Assembly (NCBI RefSeq): GCF_019459225.1
Contig: NZ_JAIAZY010000007.1
Coordinates: 1 to 64,000, forward strand
DNA from: Bacillus sp. IITD106
GTDB taxonomy: Bacteria; Bacillota; Bacilli; Bacillales; Bacillaceae_C
Length of the DNA: 64,000 nucleotides
Direction of reading: 5' to 3'
The notes below the pieces were generated by a model, which saw only the letters and a list, made by a program, of their open reading frames with translations, ran no database searches and was not told where the DNA came from. A program made the position numbers and the translations under genes. Shown here piece after piece: positions 9,513-20,584 of this stretch; position 1 is the first letter of the stretch; the number at the start of each line of letters is the position of its first letter.

Positions 9513-12500
9513 GTGGCAATGAATCCCGCCGAAAAAAAAGAGAGATTTCAGTTGCTTCTGCAGCAACTTGGTTTAACCGATGATGCATTTGTTCAATATT
9601 TTCATAATGCAGAAATAACAAAGCTTACAATTGATCGTTCTAAAAAGCAATGGCATTTTTCCTTCATGTTTGAAAAAATCATTCCACACAAAGTGTTTTC
9701 TACATTTTCTAATCATCTTCAAAAATCTTTTCAACATATTGCTTCTGTTAGTTTTATTGTTGAAACAAAGGATAGCATTCTTACAGAAGAACTTATACTA
9801 GATTATTGGAATGGATGCGTTCAGGAAATAGACGGCATATCTCCTATGCTATTAACCTTATTAAACGAACAAACTCCTATCATAAATGGGAACAAACTGA
9901 TTATCCGCACTCGGAATCATACAGAAGCAGAGACGTTAAAGTCAAAATATGGTGGAATCATTCTTAATATATACAAAAGTTTCGGCTTTCCTCCAATTCA
10001 ATTTGATACAGAAGTAAGTGAGGAACAACAATCCGAGGAAGTCCAAAGAATCATTGAGGCGAACAGAAAAGAAGATGAGGAAAGGGCTAGAAAAGCTGTT
10101 GTTGATATGCAGCGGACGGATGCAGAAAAAGAGAAAAATAATGGTGAATCTTCAGGGCCACTGATCATTGGTCTTACTATTAAAAACGATGATGACATCA
10201 AAAAGATTGAAGATATTGTTGATGAAGAAAGAAGAATTGCGATAGAAGGATATATTTTTGACGCTGAAATAAGAGAACTCAGGAGTGGACGGTCACTATT
10301 AACGTTTAAGATGACTGATTATACGGATTCTATATTAGTCAAAATGTTTTCAAGAGATAAAGAAGATGCAGAGATGCTTAATATGGTTAAAAAGGGAATG
10401 TGGGTGAAAGCACGAGGGAGCATACAAAACGATACATTTGTTCGCGACTTAGTCATGATTGCTAATGATATTAACGAAGTGAAACCAAAAACACGTAAAG
10501 ATTTAGCTTCAGATGGCGAAAAGCGTGTAGAATTGCATCTTCATTCCCCTATGAGTCAAATGGATGCTGTTACTTCAATATCGACTTATGTTGCACAGGC
10601 AAAGAAATGGGGGCATAAAGCGATTGCGATTACGGATCATGCTGTCGTGCAATCTTTTCCCGAAGCTTATAGTGCAGGCAAAAAAAATGATATAAAAATC
10701 CTTTATGGATTAGAGGCGAATCTAATCGATGATGGTGTGCCGATTGCCTATAATAGCGATCACCGTCTTCTCGAATCAGCTGAATATATCGTGTTTGACG
10801 TAGAAACTACTGGTCTATCCGCTATTTACGATACAATTATTGAACTTGCAGCAGTCAAAATCAGAGATGGTGAAGTGGTAGATAAGTTCGAAAGCTTTGC
10901 TAATCCGCATCATCCATTATCTGCTACAACGATTGAATTGACAGGTATTACCGACGATATGGTTAAAGATGCCCCGGAGGTAGGAGATATGCTTCGGGAC
11001 TTTTACGAATGGTCGGAAGATGCGATCTATGTAGCTCATAATGCAACATTCGATATGGGCTTTTTAAACACTGGGTTCCAAAAAATAGGAATTGGAAAAT
11101 CAAAAAATCCTGTGATTGACACGTTAGAGCTTGCTAGATTTCTATATCCTGAATTTAAGAATCACCGTTTAAATACGTTGGCGAAAAAATTCGATATTGA
11201 ATTGACACAGCATCACCGCGCTATATATGATGCCGAGGCTACTGGATTTTTATTTTTAAAAATGCTAAAAGATGCTAAGGAAAAGGGCATAGAATATCAC
11301 GATCAATTCAATGATTTTATGGGTAAAGGTGATGCGTACAAGCGGGCAAGACCAAGCCATTGTACATTGCTTGCAAAAAATGAAATAGGTTTGAAAAACA
11401 TATTTAAGCTCGTTTCTATTTCTCATTTAAACTACTTTTATCGGGTTCCTAGAATTCCAAGATCGGTACTTGAAAAACATCGTGAGGGTATCCTAATCGG
11501 TTCTGGCTGCGATAAAGGAGAAGTATTCGAAGCCATGATGCAAAAAGGACAAGCTGAAGCAGAGAAAGCAGCTGCCTTTTATGATTATCTTGAAGTTCAT
11601 CCTAAATCTGTATATGCCCCATTGATTGAAATGGAGCTTGTAAGAAATGAAAACGACCTAGAGGATATTATTAAAAATATCGTTAGTATGGGAGATAAAC
11701 TAAATATTCCAGTCGTCGCTACAGGAAATGTCCATTATTTGAATGAAGAAGATAAAATCTACAGGAAGATTTTAATTTCATCTCAGGGTGGAGCAAATCC
11801 TCTAAATAGGCATGAATTACCGGATGTCCATTTTAGAACAACCAACGAGATGCTTTCTGAATTTTCCTTTTTAGGAAAAGCGGACGCAAAGAAAATAGTT
11901 GTCGAAAACTCGAATTTGATTGCGGATATGATTGATAACATTAAACCAATTAAAGACGATCTCTATACCCCGAAAATTGAAGGTGCTGAAGAGGAAATTC
12001 GGACGATGAGCTATGAGATGGCCAAACGTATCTACGGTGATCCACTTCCAGAAATTATTGAAGCAAGATTAGTAAAAGAATTAAACAGCATCATTGGTCA
12101 TGGGTTTGCCGTTATTTATCTTATATCTCATAAACTTGTAAAAAAATCACTCGATGATGGCTACTTAGTCGGATCCCGGGGATCAGTTGGATCCTCATTT
12201 GTTGCTACAATGACAGAAATTACCGAAGTAAATCCATTGCCGCCGCATTATGTTTGTCCGAATTGTAAGCACTCAGAGTTTTTTGATGATGGATCGGTTG
12301 GTTCGGGATTTGATTTGCCTGATAAAGATTGTCCACAATGTGGAACTTCATACAAAAAAGATGGCCATGATATTCCGTTTGAAACTTTTCTTGGTTTTAA
12401 GGGAGATAAGGTTCCGGATATTGATCTGAATTTTTCAGGTGAATACCAGCCTCATGCCCATAACTATACAAAAGTTCTTTTCGGAGAAGATTATGTATAT

Positions 12501-13835
12501 CGTGCCGGTACAATTGGAACCGTTGCGGAAAAAACGGCATTTGGCTATGTAAAAGGATATGCGCAAGATAATAATCTTCACTTGCGAGGTGCTGAAATCG
12601 ATCGTTTAGTCCAAGGCTGTACGGGTGTAAAAAGAACGACAGGGCAGCACCCAGGCGGAATTATTGTTGTTCCAGACTATATGGAAATTTTCGATTTTTC
12701 CCCGATTCAGTATCCTGCAGATGATAGTGGTTCTGAATGGAAAACGACCCATTTCGACTTTCATTCCATTCATGATAATTTATTAAAACTTGATATTCTT
12801 GGTCACGATGATCCTACTGTTATAAGAATGCTGCAAGATTTAAGCGGGATTGATCCAAAAACGATCCCAACAGATGATCCCGAAGTAATGAAAATATTTA
12901 GCGGGACGGAATCTTTAGGTGTTACAGAGGAACAAATTATGTGTAAAACGGGTACGCTTGGTATACCTGAATTTGGTACAAGATTTGTTCGCCAAATGTT
13001 AGAAGATACAAAACCGACAACATTTTCGGAGCTTGTGCAAATCTCTGGCTTGTCACATGGTACAGACGTTTGGCTAGGCAACGCACAAGAACTCATTCAT
13101 AACAAAACTTGTACATTATCAGAGGTTATAGGTTGTCGTGATGATATTATGGTTTATTTAATATACCAAGGACTTGAGCCTTCACTTGCATTTAAAATTA
13201 TGGAATCAGTCCGTAAAGGGAAAGGTCTCACACCAGAATGGGAAGACGAAATGAGGAAAAACAATGTTCCTGAATGGTATATCGATTCATGCAAAAAAAT
13301 AAAATATATGTTTCCTAAGGCTCACGCAGCCGCATACGTCTTAATGGCTGTAAGGATTGCCTATTTTAAAGTGCATCACCCATTGTATTATTACGCCGCT
13401 TATTTCACGGTGAGAGCGGAAGATTTTGATTTGGAAGCGATGGTAAGAGGTTCGCAAACTATCCGGGCTAAAATTGAGGAAATTAATATGAAGGGTTTGG
13501 ACGCCTCGCCAAAAGAAAAGAGCTTGCTAACTGTGTTGGAACTTGCACTGGAAATGTGTGAAAGGAATTTTAAATTTAAACGCGTCGATCTTTATCGCTC
13601 AAGCGCTACTCAATTTATTATTGATGGAGACTCATTAATTCCTCCATTTAATTCAATACCAGGACTAGGAACGAACGCTGCGTTAAACATCGTAAAAGCA
13701 AGAGAAAATGGCGAATTCCTTTCGAAAGAAGATTTGCAGCAAAGAGGGAAGGTTTCAAAGACAATCATTGAATACTTAGAAAAGCATGGTTGCCTTGAAT
13801 CATTGCCTGAACAAAATCAACTTTCACTATTTTAG
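9513..13835 (+). CDS. polC: DNA polymerase III PolC (replicative, Gram-positive type)
   Basis: PolC (1440 aa) is the replicative DNA polymerase of low-GC Gram-positives, with built-in 3'-5' exonuclease. Order: N-terminal domains, an OB fold near 240-330, and a PHP domain starting at HLHSPMSQ (about 341). The PHP domain is split by a DEDDh exonuclease with VFDVETTG (about 426-433). The zinc module CPNCKH...CPQCG is near 914-945, the active-site motif PDIDLNF near 968, and a helix-hairpin-helix domain near the C-terminus. GGAGGTG at 9501-9507 fits the GTG at 9513; ATG 9519 is an alternative. Length is close to the 1437 aa of B. subtilis. Confidence 0.97.
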   Translation: MAMNPAEKKERFQLLLQQLGLTDDAFVQYFHNAEITKLTIDRSKKQWHFSFMFEKIIPHKVFSTFSNHLQKSFQHIASVSFIVETKDSILTEELILDYWNGCVQEIDGISPMLLTLLNEQTPIINGNKLIIRTRNHTEAETLKSKYGGIILNIYKSFGFPPIQFDTEVSEEQQSEEVQRIIEANRKEDEERARKAVVDMQRTDAEKEKNNGESSGPLIIGLTIKNDDDIKKIEDIVDEERRIAIEGYIFDAEIRELRSGRSLLTFKMTDYTDSILVKMFSRDKEDAEMLNMVKKGMWVKARGSIQNDTFVRDLVMIANDINEVKPKTRKDLASDGEKRVELHLHSPMSQMDAVTSISTYVAQAKKWGHKAIAITDHAVVQSFPEAYSAGKKNDIKILYGLEANLIDDGVPIAYNSDHRLLESAEYIVFDVETTGLSAIYDTIIELAAVKIRDGEVVDKFESFANPHHPLSATTIELTGITDDMVKDAPEVGDMLRDFYEWSEDAIYVAHNATFDMGFLNTGFQKIGIGKSKNPVIDTLELARFLYPEFKNHRLNTLAKKFDIELTQHHRAIYDAEATGFLFLKMLKDAKEKGIEYHDQFNDFMGKGDAYKRARPSHCTLLAKNEIGLKNIFKLVSISHLNYFYRVPRIPRSVLEKHREGILIGSGCDKGEVFEAMMQKGQAEAEKAAAFYDYLEVHPKSVYAPLIEMELVRNENDLEDIIKNIVSMGDKLNIPVVATGNVHYLNEEDKIYRKILISSQGGANPLNRHELPDVHFRTTNEMLSEFSFLGKADAKKIVVENSNLIADMIDNIKPIKDDLYTPKIEGAEEEIRTMSYEMAKRIYGDPLPEIIEARLVKELNSIIGHGFAVIYLISHKLVKKSLDDGYLVGSRGSVGSSFVATMTEITEVNPLPPHYVCPNCKHSEFFDDGSVGSGFDLPDKDCPQCGTSYKKDGHDIPFETFLGFKGDKVPDIDLNFSGEYQPHAHNYTKVLFGEDYVYRAGTIGTVAEKTAFGYVKGYAQDNNLHLRGAEIDRLVQGCTGVKRTTGQHPGGIIVVPDYMEIFDFSPIQYPADDSGSEWKTTHFDFHSIHDNLLKLDILGHDDPTVIRMLQDLSGIDPKTIPTDDPEVMKIFSGTESLGVTEEQIMCKTGTLGIPEFGTRFVRQMLEDTKPTTFSELVQISGLSHGTDVWLGNAQELIHNKTCTLSEVIGCRDDIMVYLIYQGLEPSLAFKIMESVRKGKGLTPEWEDEMRKNNVPEWYIDSCKKIKYMFPKAHAAAYVLMAVRIAYFKVHHPLYYYAAYFTVRAEDFDLEAMVRGSQTIRAKIEEINMKGLDASPKEKSLLTVLELALEMCERNFKFKRVDLYRSSATQFIIDGDSLIPPFNSIPGLGTNAALNIVKARENGEFLSKEDLQQRGKVSKTIIEYLEKHGCLESLPEQNQLSLF

Positions 13836-13912
13836 TTTATTTGTATAATTTGCATAACCATGATGGATATGGTATATTTTTAATGGAAATACTATGAATA
13901 ACTCTCTGACAA

Positions 13913-13942
13913 AAAGAGTGGGCATCCCCCACTCTTTCGTAT
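13913..13942 (+). terminator. Terminator after polC
   Basis: AAAGAGTGGG and CCCACTCTTT form a 10-bp stem. The following T-tract is interrupted, so it may be leaky. Confidence 0.7.
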
Positions 13943-13950
13943 TGTTCTAA

Positions 13951-14072
13951 GAAAAGCGGAAGGCGCCTGATTAGCCCCGACAAGCAAATGTTCTGAGTCA
14001 AAAAAAGTCCGTATTTTGACTTTTATTGACTCAGGTTATTTGACCTCGAGGGGCTGGCGCCTGCAGCTAGAC
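13951..14072. repeat. Dispersed repeat R2, copy between polC and rimP
   Basis: The repeat begins GAAAAGCGGAAGGCGCC and ends GGCGCCTGCAGCTAGAC. Inside, TTAGCCCC is opposed by GGGGCT and TGAGTCAA by TTGACTCA, so the whole unit can fold into a long imperfect hairpin. A shortened echo (GCGGAAGGCGTTGCAGCTA) follows at 14079-14098. An inverted relative lies at 58471-58614. Together with the terminator this accounts for most of the 350-base gap before rimP. Confidence 0.75.
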
Positions 14073-14188
14073 AAGAATTGCGGAAGGCGTTGCAGCTATA
14101 GAGTAAGACTCTAACAGCAAGCCAAGTATCGGTTTTTGATTTCAACCCAAAAATGAAAACTATTGAAACTCTCATCATGGAGGTCATT

Positions 14189-14656
14189 ATGAGTAAAGTA
14201 ACAGAAATCGTTGAAGAGCTCGTAACTCCCATCATAGCAGATATGAACCTTGACCTTGTCGATATTGAATATGTAAAAGAGGGGAAAAATTGGTTCCTCC
14301 GCTTATTTATTGATAAGGAAAATGGCGTAGACATCGAAGAATGCGGTATTGTAAGTGAAAGACTAAGTGTCATTCTAGATGAAATCGATCCAATACCTCA
14401 TAATTATTTCTTAGAAGTATCTTCTCCAGGTGCAGAACGCCCATTGAAAAAAGAATCTGATTTTACATCTTCAATTGGTAAGAACATTCATCTTAAAACA
14501 TATGAACCGATTGAAGGTGAAAAGACGTTCGAAGGTAAGCTGATTGATTTTAATGAAGGAGTCATTACACTAGAAATAAAAATCAAAACACGGGTTAAAA
14601 CGATTGAAATTCCATTTGATAAAGTCGCTAAAGCTAGATTAGCCGTAGTTTTTTAA
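14189..14656 (+). CDS. rimP: Ribosome maturation factor RimP
   Basis: RimP (155 aa, YlxS) assists late 30S assembly. [20 protein letters not shown] and the SPGAERPLK motif of the alpha/beta N-domain are clear, followed by an Sm-like C-terminal domain. TGGAGG at 14178-14183 selects the ATG at 14189 over ATG 14153. It precedes nusA, the near-universal partner. Confidence 0.95.
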   Translation: MSKVTEIVEELVTPIIADMNLDLVDIEYVKEGKNWFLRLFIDKENGVDIEECGIVSERLSVILDEIDPIPHNYFLEVSSPGAERPLKKESDFTSSIGKNIHLKTYEPIEGEKTFEGKLIDFNEGVITLEIKIKTRVKTIEIPFDKVAKARLAVVF

Positions 14657-14698
14657 AAAAATGGATTTGTTAAACCACCATTTTATTTTTACTACTAC

Positions 14699-14739
14699 GT
14701 TGGTTGAAATGGAAATCAACTTACAAAGTTTAACAAAGC
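14699..14739. repeat. Short hairpin repeat R3, copy upstream of nusA
   Basis: GTTGGTT (14699-14705) pairs with AATCAAC (14714-14720), using one G-U pair, and the tail reads TTTAACAAAGC. About 32 of 36 aligned positions match the copy at 9416-9455, and the arms remain paired in both. Confidence 0.65.
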
Positions 14740-14800
14740 CCAAAAATTCAAGTTTGAATCATACAAAGGTAAATAGTGAATTAAAGGGGATGACCACTAA

Positions 14801-15928
14801 ATGAGCTCGGAACTATTGGATGCTCTCATTATTCTGGAAAGAGAAAAAGGAATTAGTCGTGATGTATTGATTGAAGCAATCGAAGCGGCTCTCGTTTCAG
14901 CTTACAAAAGGAATTTTAATCAAGCGCAAAATGTCCGTGTTGACTTAAATTTGGAAACCGGAACAATGCGAGTATTTGCACGTAAGGAAATCGTTGATGA
15001 AGTATTCGATTCAAGACTTGAAATATCAATTGATCAAGCTAAAAAGATTAACCCTGCATATGAAACAGGGGACATCCTGGAATTAGAGGTAACGCCGAAA
15101 GACTTCGGGAGAATTGCAGCTCAGACTGCGAAACAAGTTGTAACACAACGAGTCCGTGAAGCGGAGAGAGGTATCATTTACTCGGAATTCATCGACCGAG
15201 AAGATGATATAATGACAGGGATTGTACAAAGGCAAGATCCTCGATTTATTTATGTCAGTCTTGGCAAAATAGAAGCTTTATTACCACAAAGTGAACAAAT
15301 GCCAAATGAAACATATAAACCTCATGATCGAATTAAAGTCTATATTACGAAGGTTGAAAAGACGACAAAAGGTCCACAAATATATGTGTCTCGAACACAT
15401 CCGGGATTATTGAAAAGATTATTTGAAATAGAAGTTCCTGAAATTTATGATGGTACAGTTGAAATTAAATCGGTGGCTCGTGAAGCTGGAGACCGCTCTA
15501 AAATATCAGTCAGCACAGATAACTCTGAGGTTGATCCAGTAGGTTCTTGCGTCGGTCCTAAAGGGGCAAGGGTCCAAGCGATTGTTAATGAATTAAAAGG
15601 TGAAAAAATCGATATTGTGGAATGGTCTTCCGATCCAGTTGTTTTTGTAGCAAATGCACTAAGCCCTTCAAAAGTACTGGATGTAGAGATTAACGAAGAA
15701 GATAAAGCAACAACTGTGGTTGTACCAGATTATCAATTATCTTTGGCTATTGGAAAACGTGGACAAAATGCTAGACTTGCAGCAAAACTGACAGGTTGGA
15801 AAATTGATATAAAAAGTGAAACGGATGCTCGTGCAGCTGGCATCTATCCACGTGATGAAGCTCTTCTCTTTTTTGATGAAGATGAATCAAGCGACACATT
15901 CGATTTAAATGATGAAGAAATCGAATAG
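14801..15928 (+). CDS. nusA: Transcription termination/antitermination factor NusA
   Basis: NusA (375 aa) binds RNA polymerase and nascent RNA, and promotes pausing and intrinsic termination. It has the N-terminal polymerase-binding domain (1-125), an S1 domain (about 135-200) and two KH domains (about 230-345). The KH regions contain [12 protein letters not shown] and [19 protein letters not shown]. It lacks the extra C-terminal acidic repeats of proteobacterial NusA, as usual for Firmicutes, and ends in a short acidic tail. RNA binding proteins RnpM and YlxQ follow directly. Confidence 0.97.
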   Translation: MSSELLDALIILEREKGISRDVLIEAIEAALVSAYKRNFNQAQNVRVDLNLETGTMRVFARKEIVDEVFDSRLEISIDQAKKINPAYETGDILELEVTPKDFGRIAAQTAKQVVTQRVREAERGIIYSEFIDREDDIMTGIVQRQDPRFIYVSLGKIEALLPQSEQMPNETYKPHDRIKVYITKVEKTTKGPQIYVSRTHPGLLKRLFEIEVPEIYDGTVEIKSVAREAGDRSKISVSTDNSEVDPVGSCVGPKGARVQAIVNELKGEKIDIVEWSSDPVVFVANALSPSKVLDVEINEEDKATTVVVPDYQLSLAIGKRGQNARLAAKLTGWKIDIKSETDARAAGIYPRDEALLFFDEDESSDTFDLNDEEIE

Positions 15929-15940
15929 GGGTGAGTGAGA

Positions 15941-16225
15941 ATGGCGGTTCGAAAAAAAATTCCCATGAGAAAATGTTTGGCTACCGGAGAAATGAAACCG
16001 AAAAAAGAAATGATACGCATTGTTCGCTCGAAAGAAGGAGAAGTGTCCGTAGATTTAACCGGTAAAAAATCAGGAAGGGGAGCTTATGTTTCCCTAGACC
16101 GTGATGCTATACTTACGGCTCAAAAGAAAAACGTCTTCGCAAGCCAGTTAAATGCGGAAGTTGATGATTCCGTTTATGAAGAACTTCTTTCCTTAGTAGA
16201 TAAAGGAAGCAAGCCTAAACAATGA
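15941..16225 (+). CDS. rnpM: RNase P modulator RnpM (YlxR)
   Basis: This small basic protein (94 aa) belongs to the YlxR/DUF448 family. The family has been reported to bind the RNA subunit of RNase P and modulate its activity in B. subtilis. The conserved core is RKIPMRKC-like at the start, followed by CLATGEMKPKKEMIRIVRS and SGRGAYVSLD. GGGGTG at 15928-15933 favours ATG 15941; GTG 15935 is an in-frame alternative. It overlaps ylxQ by four bases. Confidence 0.92.
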   Translation: MAVRKKIPMRKCLATGEMKPKKEMIRIVRSKEGEVSVDLTGKKSGRGAYVSLDRDAILTAQKKNVFASQLNAEVDDSVYEELLSLVDKGSKPKQ

Positions 16226-16527
16226 AGCAAGAAAAATGGATGTCACTGCTTGGATTGGCTAATCGAGCGAGAAAAATTATTTCCGGAGAAGAATTGGTCG
16301 TTAAGGAAATCAAAAATAGAAGAGCAAAGCTTGTATTAATTTCCAAAGATGCCTCTTCAAATACTTCAAAAAAAATACAGGATAAGTGCACTTATTATGA
16401 CATTCCTTTTCATTATGTAGAATCAAGAGAAAAACTTGGAAATGCGATTGGCAAGGACGAAAGAGTAGTTGTCGCCATCCTGGAAGAAGGCTTTGCAAAA
16501 AAGCTGTCTTCATTGCTCGATGAATAA
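16222..16527 (+). CDS. ylxQ: L7Ae-family K-turn RNA-binding protein YlxQ
   Basis: YlxQ (101 aa) is an L7Ae/L30e/Gadd45 family K-turn binding protein. The diagnostic segments are LLGLANRARKIISGEE near the N-terminus and AKLVLISKDASSNT in the middle. Cellular targets are not settled; proteins of this family bind kink-turns in RNase P or riboswitches. It sits in the conserved nusA-rnpM-ylxQ-infB order and overlaps rnpM, so it should be co-expressed with them. Confidence 0.92.
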   Translation: MKQEKWMSLLGLANRARKIISGEELVVKEIKNRRAKLVLISKDASSNTSKKIQDKCTYYDIPFHYVESREKLGNAIGKDERVVVAILEEGFAKKLSSLLDE

Positions 16528-16542
16528 AACGGGGGTGAACCT

Positions 16543-18870
16543 ATGAGTAAAGTACGTGTATATGAATACGCAAAAAAGCAAAATACATCAAGTAAAGATG
16601 TAATTTCAAAGCTAAAAAGTTTGAATATAGAGGTTTCTAACCATATGTCTATGATTGATGCCGAAACTGCTGGAAAACTAGATTCAATTTATAATGGAAA
16701 GAATACACAAAGCGATTCAAAAAAACAAAGTCAACCGCGTAAAGTCCAACCGAATAGCCAGCAAACGGGTCAGAAACCTCATAGTAATCAAACGAGACAG
16801 TCTAAAGAGTTTAAACCAAAGCAGGCAAAAAATACGAATGAGCGAGAGCGCCGCTCTGAAAACACTCATACAAAATCAGCGCCTAAACAAAGACCGGCTG
16901 GGAAACAACGCAATAACGAGATGGGGCAAAATAATAATAATATGAAAAATGGTACCGGAAATAATCAGAATAAAAACCAACAGCAAAAAAACCAACAGCA
17001 AAAAAACAATAATAGAAACACAAATAAGAATCGAAGAGATAATGTAAATAATAAAAACAACAAGCAGAGGCAGAGGCCGCAGCAACATCAGCCAGCGCCG
17101 CAAAAACAAAAAGAGCTTCCGGAAAAAATAACGTTCAGCGGTTCTCTTTCAGTAGGAGAGCTTGCAAAGAAGCTTCATCGTGAGCCGACTGAAATTATTA
17201 AAAAATTATTCCTTCTGGGTGTTATAGCAACGATTAATCAAGAACTCGATAAAGATGCGATTGAATTAATTTGTACAGATTATGGGGTTGAGGTAGAAGA
17301 AGAAATTCAAATCGATGCTACAGACCTAGAAGTGTATTTTACTGAAGATAATGAGGAAAACTTAGTTGAGCGCCCATCTGTTGTTACGATTATGGGTCAC
17401 GTTGACCATGGTAAAACCACGTTGCTCGATTCACTTCGAAATACCAAAGTAACGGCAGGAGAAGCTGGAGGTATTACTCAGCATATTGGTGCTTATCAAA
17501 TTGTTGCTAATGGGAAGAAAATTACATTCCTTGATACTCCTGGACACGCAGCATTTACGACGATGCGTGCTCGCGGTGCTAAAGTAACGGATATCACCAT
17601 TCTGGTAGTCGCTGCAGATGATGGTGTAATGCCGCAAACGGTTGAGGCAATTAATCATGCAAAAGCAGCAGAGGTTCCTATCATCGTCGCAGTAAATAAA
17701 ATGGATAAACCAACAGCCAATCCGGACCGAGTAATGCAGGAATTGACTGAGCATGGTCTTATACCTGAAGATTGGGGCGGAGATACAATTTTTGTTCCAA
17801 TATCTGCATTAAAGGGTGAAGGAATCGATAATTTACTTGAGATGATTCTACTCGTAGGCGAAGTAGAGGAATTTAAAGCAAATCCAAACCGAAATGCAAT
17901 CGGAACGGTTATTGAAGCCCAGCTTGATAAAGGGCGTGGATCCGTCGCTACTTTACTAGTACAAAACGGTACCTTAAAGGTCGGAGATCCAATCGTTGTT
18001 GGAAGCACATTCGGTCGCGTTCGCGCTATGGTAAATGATGTCGGTAGAAGAGTAAAAGAAGCACCGCCATCCACACCGGTAGAAATAACAGGATTAAATG
18101 ATGTGCCACAGGCAGGAGACCGCTTTGTAGTATTTGACGATGAAAAAACAGCCCGTCAAATTGGAGAAATTCGTGCTCAGGAAGCATTGCTTGCTTCAAG
18201 AAACGAAAGCTCCCGCGTCAGCCTTGACACGTTATTCGAACAAATGAAGCAAGGTGAAATGAAAGATTTGAACGTCATCATTAAAGCGGATGTACAAGGT
18301 TCTGTAGAAGCCCTGGCTGCAGCGCTTAAACAAATCGATGTCGAAGGTGTTAATATAAAAATCATTCACACTGCTGTAGGTGCGATTAACGAATCTGATA
18401 TTACACTTGCTGCTGCGTCAAACGCGATTGTAATTGGCTTCAATGTCAGACCAGATGTGAATGCGAAACGAGCTGCTGACTCTGAAAAAGTAGAAGTCCG
18501 CCTCCATCGAGTGATCTATAAAGCCATTGAAGAAATTGAAGCGGCGATGAAAGGAATGCTTGATCCAGAATTTGAGGAAAAAATAATCGGACAAGCGGAA
18601 GTTCGACAAACTTTCAAGGTGTCAAAAATTGGTACAATCGCTGGTTCTTACGTTACGGACGGTAAGATTACACGTGATAGTGGAGTTCGACTAATCAGGA
18701 ACGGCATCGTCATTTATGAAGGTGTAATTGACGCTCTTAAACGCTTCAAAGATGATGTAAAAGAAGTTAGCCAAGGATACGAGTGCGGTATCACAATTAA
18801 GAACTTCAATGATGTAAAAGAAGAAGACATTATCGAAGCATTCTTGATGGAAGAAATTGAGCGCACTTGA
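16543..18870 (+). CDS. infB: Translation initiation factor IF-2
   Basis: IF-2 (775 aa) is the GTPase that brings initiator tRNA to the 30S subunit. An IF2_N domain is at 1-50 and another near 195-245. The G domain has GHVDHGKTT (about 285), DTPGHAAF (about 331) and NKMD (about 385), then domains II, III and the C-terminal tRNA-binding domain. Residues 50-195 are a disordered Asn/Gln/Lys-rich linker that contains a tandem NQQQK pair, encoded by two 15-base repeats at 16976-17005. Internal ATGs at 16921 and 16942 could give a short IF-2 form, as B. subtilis makes two forms, but no strong ribosome binding site precedes them. Confidence 0.97.
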   Translation: MSKVRVYEYAKKQNTSSKDVISKLKSLNIEVSNHMSMIDAETAGKLDSIYNGKNTQSDSKKQSQPRKVQPNSQQTGQKPHSNQTRQSKEFKPKQAKNTNERERRSENTHTKSAPKQRPAGKQRNNEMGQNNNNMKNGTGNNQNKNQQQKNQQQKNNNRNTNKNRRDNVNNKNNKQRQRPQQHQPAPQKQKELPEKITFSGSLSVGELAKKLHREPTEIIKKLFLLGVIATINQELDKDAIELICTDYGVEVEEEIQIDATDLEVYFTEDNEENLVERPSVVTIMGHVDHGKTTLLDSLRNTKVTAGEAGGITQHIGAYQIVANGKKITFLDTPGHAAFTTMRARGAKVTDITILVVAADDGVMPQTVEAINHAKAAEVPIIVAVNKMDKPTANPDRVMQELTEHGLIPEDWGGDTIFVPISALKGEGIDNLLEMILLVGEVEEFKANPNRNAIGTVIEAQLDKGRGSVATLLVQNGTLKVGDPIVVGSTFGRVRAMVNDVGRRVKEAPPSTPVEITGLNDVPQAGDRFVVFDDEKTARQIGEIRAQEALLASRNESSRVSLDTLFEQMKQGEMKDLNVIIKADVQGSVEALAAALKQIDVEGVNIKIIHTAVGAINESDITLAAASNAIVIGFNVRPDVNAKRAADSEKVEVRLHRVIYKAIEEIEAAMKGMLDPEFEEKIIGQAEVRQTFKVSKIGTIAGSYVTDGKITRDSGVRLIRNGIVIYEGVIDALKRFKDDVKEVSQGYECGITIKNFNDVKEEDIIEAFLMEEIERT

Positions 18871-19145
18871 TCGGTTTCGTTGAGTGTGAATACAGGATAT
18901 TTCATGTTCACTCTTTAAAAGACAAGAGGGCCGTTTTAAAGCGTACCTTGACTAGACTTAGACAGAAATTTAATGTGGCGGCAGCCGAGGTTGATCATCA
19001 AGATGTATGGCAGTTAACAAAGATTGCCATTACAACTGTTTCATCTTCTAGGCAGGCTTCAGAGCGTGAACTAAATCATGCCCTTAGTTTTCTTGATTCT
19101 TTTCCAGAATGGGAAAGGGTTAGCACAACATTTGAGTGGCTGTAA
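18867..19145 (+). CDS. ylxP: DUF503 protein YlxP
   Basis: YlxP (92 aa) is a DUF503 protein of unknown molecular role in the infB-rbfA operon. [29 protein letters not shown] carries the family pattern (VHSLKDKR and FNVA, residues about 14-42), followed by a beta strand IAITTVSS. It starts with TTG inside the infB stop region (TTGA overlap), so translation is coupled to infB. A role in ribosome assembly is only an inference from context. Confidence 0.9.
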   Translation: MIGFVECEYRIFHVHSLKDKRAVLKRTLTRLRQKFNVAAAEVDHQDVWQLTKIAITTVSSSRQASERELNHALSFLDSFPEWERVSTTFEWL

Positions 19146-19160
19146 TGAGAGGTGTTTGTT

Positions 19161-19502
19161 ATGAGTTTGCGTGCCAATCGTGTTGGAGAACAGATGAAAA
19201 AGGAATTAGGAGAAATAATCAGTAGAAAAATTAAAGATCCTCGTGTTGGCTTTGTTACAGTAACGGACGTACACGTCACCGGAGATCTTCAGCAAGCAAC
19301 TGTTTATATATCCGTTCTTGGGGATGAAGAGCAAAAGGAAAATACGTTAAAAGGCCTTGATAAAGCGAAAGGATTTATTAGAACAGAAATCGGTCAACGA
19401 ATCCGACTTCGCAAAACCCCAGAAATCTCCTTTGAATTTGATGAATCTATTGGATATGGAAATCGAATTGAATCATTACTAAAACAAATTAAAGAAGATT
19501 AA
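19161..19502 (+). CDS. rbfA: Ribosome-binding factor A
   Basis: RbfA (113 aa) binds the 30S subunit during maturation of the 16S 5' end. It is a single KH-like domain with [14 protein letters not shown] at the start, [12 protein letters not shown] in the middle and [21 protein letters not shown] near the end. GAGAGG at 19147-19152 fits the ATG at 19161 better than the in-frame GTG at 19152. It is the last gene before a structured intergenic region. Confidence 0.96.
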   Translation: MSLRANRVGEQMKKELGEIISRKIKDPRVGFVTVTDVHVTGDLQQATVYISVLGDEEQKENTLKGLDKAKGFIRTEIGQRIRLRKTPEISFEFDESIGYGNRIESLLKQIKED

Positions 19503-19504
19503 AG

Positions 19505-19603
19505 CGAGCTAAATGAATCAGCCGTCCCATATACGCTTTGTACGAATCACCTATTTATTAGATTTGGTGATTGGTCTTAGCTCAAACTGGTGACGGCTTT
19601 TTT
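19505..19603 (+). terminator. Branched terminator between rbfA and truB
   Basis: AGCCGTC (19520-19526) pairs with GACGGCT (19592-19598), followed by TTTTTT. The long loop contains a second hairpin, AATCACC (19545-19551) with GGTGATT (19566-19572). GAGCT (19506-19510) is complementary to AGCTC (19579-19583) and would cross or compete with the outer stem. A terminator is well supported; a switch is speculative. Confidence 0.6.
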
Positions 19604-19664
19604 ATCTTAAAGATCAGTATTGATTTAGTGAGGAAAAAAACAGTTAACGGAGGGAGGCCAAGAT

Positions 19665-20573
19665 ATGAACGGAATATTACCATTATGGAAGCCGAAAGGT
19701 ATGACATCTCATGATTGCGTCTTTAAAGTACGAAAACTGCTGCGAATGAAAAAAGTAGGACATACCGGTACATTAGATCCAGACGTAGATGGTGTCCTTC
19801 CTATTTGTTTAGGTAGAGCAACTAAAATTGCCGAGTACATAACCGATGCCGGTAAAGTTTATGAAGGAGCAGTTACAGTAGGGTTTTCAACGACAACAGA
19901 AGACGCATCCGGAGAAATAGTAGAAGAAAAAAAAATAGATCGTATTATTTCAAAAGTGGAAATCGAAGAAATACTCCAAACATTTGTCGGAACCATAAAG
20001 CAAACGCCTCCGATGTTTTCAGCTGTTAAAGTAAAAGGAAAACGATTGTATGAATATGCACGTCAAGGTATAACCGTTGAACGACCTTCTAGAACGGTGC
20101 ATATTTATACACTGGAATTACTCGACGATTCGATTGAAAATAAAAACGGCACCATTTCTTTTCGTTTTCGAGTTCATTGCAGCAAAGGAACGTATATCCG
20201 AACATTAGCTGTCATGATCGGAGAAAAATTAGGCTACCCTGCCCATATGTCTTCCTTGACAAGAACGGCTTCAGCCGCAATAAAAGCAAGTGATTGTCTT
20301 ACTTTTGAGCAGTTGGAAGAAGCGATACAAGAAAATACAATCTATCGTTTTATATATCCATTGGAAAAAGGTATTTCTCACTTGTCCTTTTTTCCATTAG
20401 ATAGTAATTTAGTGGTAAAGATTAAAAATGGAGCAGTTCTTCCACGGCCAAACAACTGGCCAGCACATGGGCAGGCTGTAATGATGTATGAAGAGAAAGC
20501 TTATGCCATTTATCAGGTGCATCCTGACAACGAAACTCTTATAAAACCAGTGAAAGTCATACGAAATGAATAG
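19665..20573 (+). CDS. truB: tRNA pseudouridine(55) synthase
   Basis: TruB (302 aa) makes pseudouridine 55 in the T-loop of tRNAs. KPKGMTSHDCV and HTGTLDPDVDGVLPICLG are the family motifs, with the catalytic Asp38 in TLDP. KQTPPMFSAVKVKGKRLYEYAR and SKGTYIRTL are the other conserved blocks, and a PUA-like C-terminal part is present. A GGAGGGAGG tract precedes the ATG. It is followed 11 bases later by ribF, the usual Bacillus pair. Confidence 0.97.
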   Translation: MNGILPLWKPKGMTSHDCVFKVRKLLRMKKVGHTGTLDPDVDGVLPICLGRATKIAEYITDAGKVYEGAVTVGFSTTTEDASGEIVEEKKIDRIISKVEIEEILQTFVGTIKQTPPMFSAVKVKGKRLYEYARQGITVERPSRTVHIYTLELLDDSIENKNGTISFRFRVHCSKGTYIRTLAVMIGEKLGYPAHMSSLTRTASAAIKASDCLTFEQLEEAIQENTIYRFIYPLEKGISHLSFFPLDSNLVVKIKNGAVLPRPNNWPAHGQAVMMYEEKAYAIYQVHPDNETLIKPVKVIRNE

Positions 20574-20584
20574 CAGGTGAAAAA

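Noticed and set aside
16694-16945. Alternative forward frame in the infB linker
   Set aside because: Produced by the repetitive Lys/Asn/Gln codons of IF-2; no ribosome binding site.
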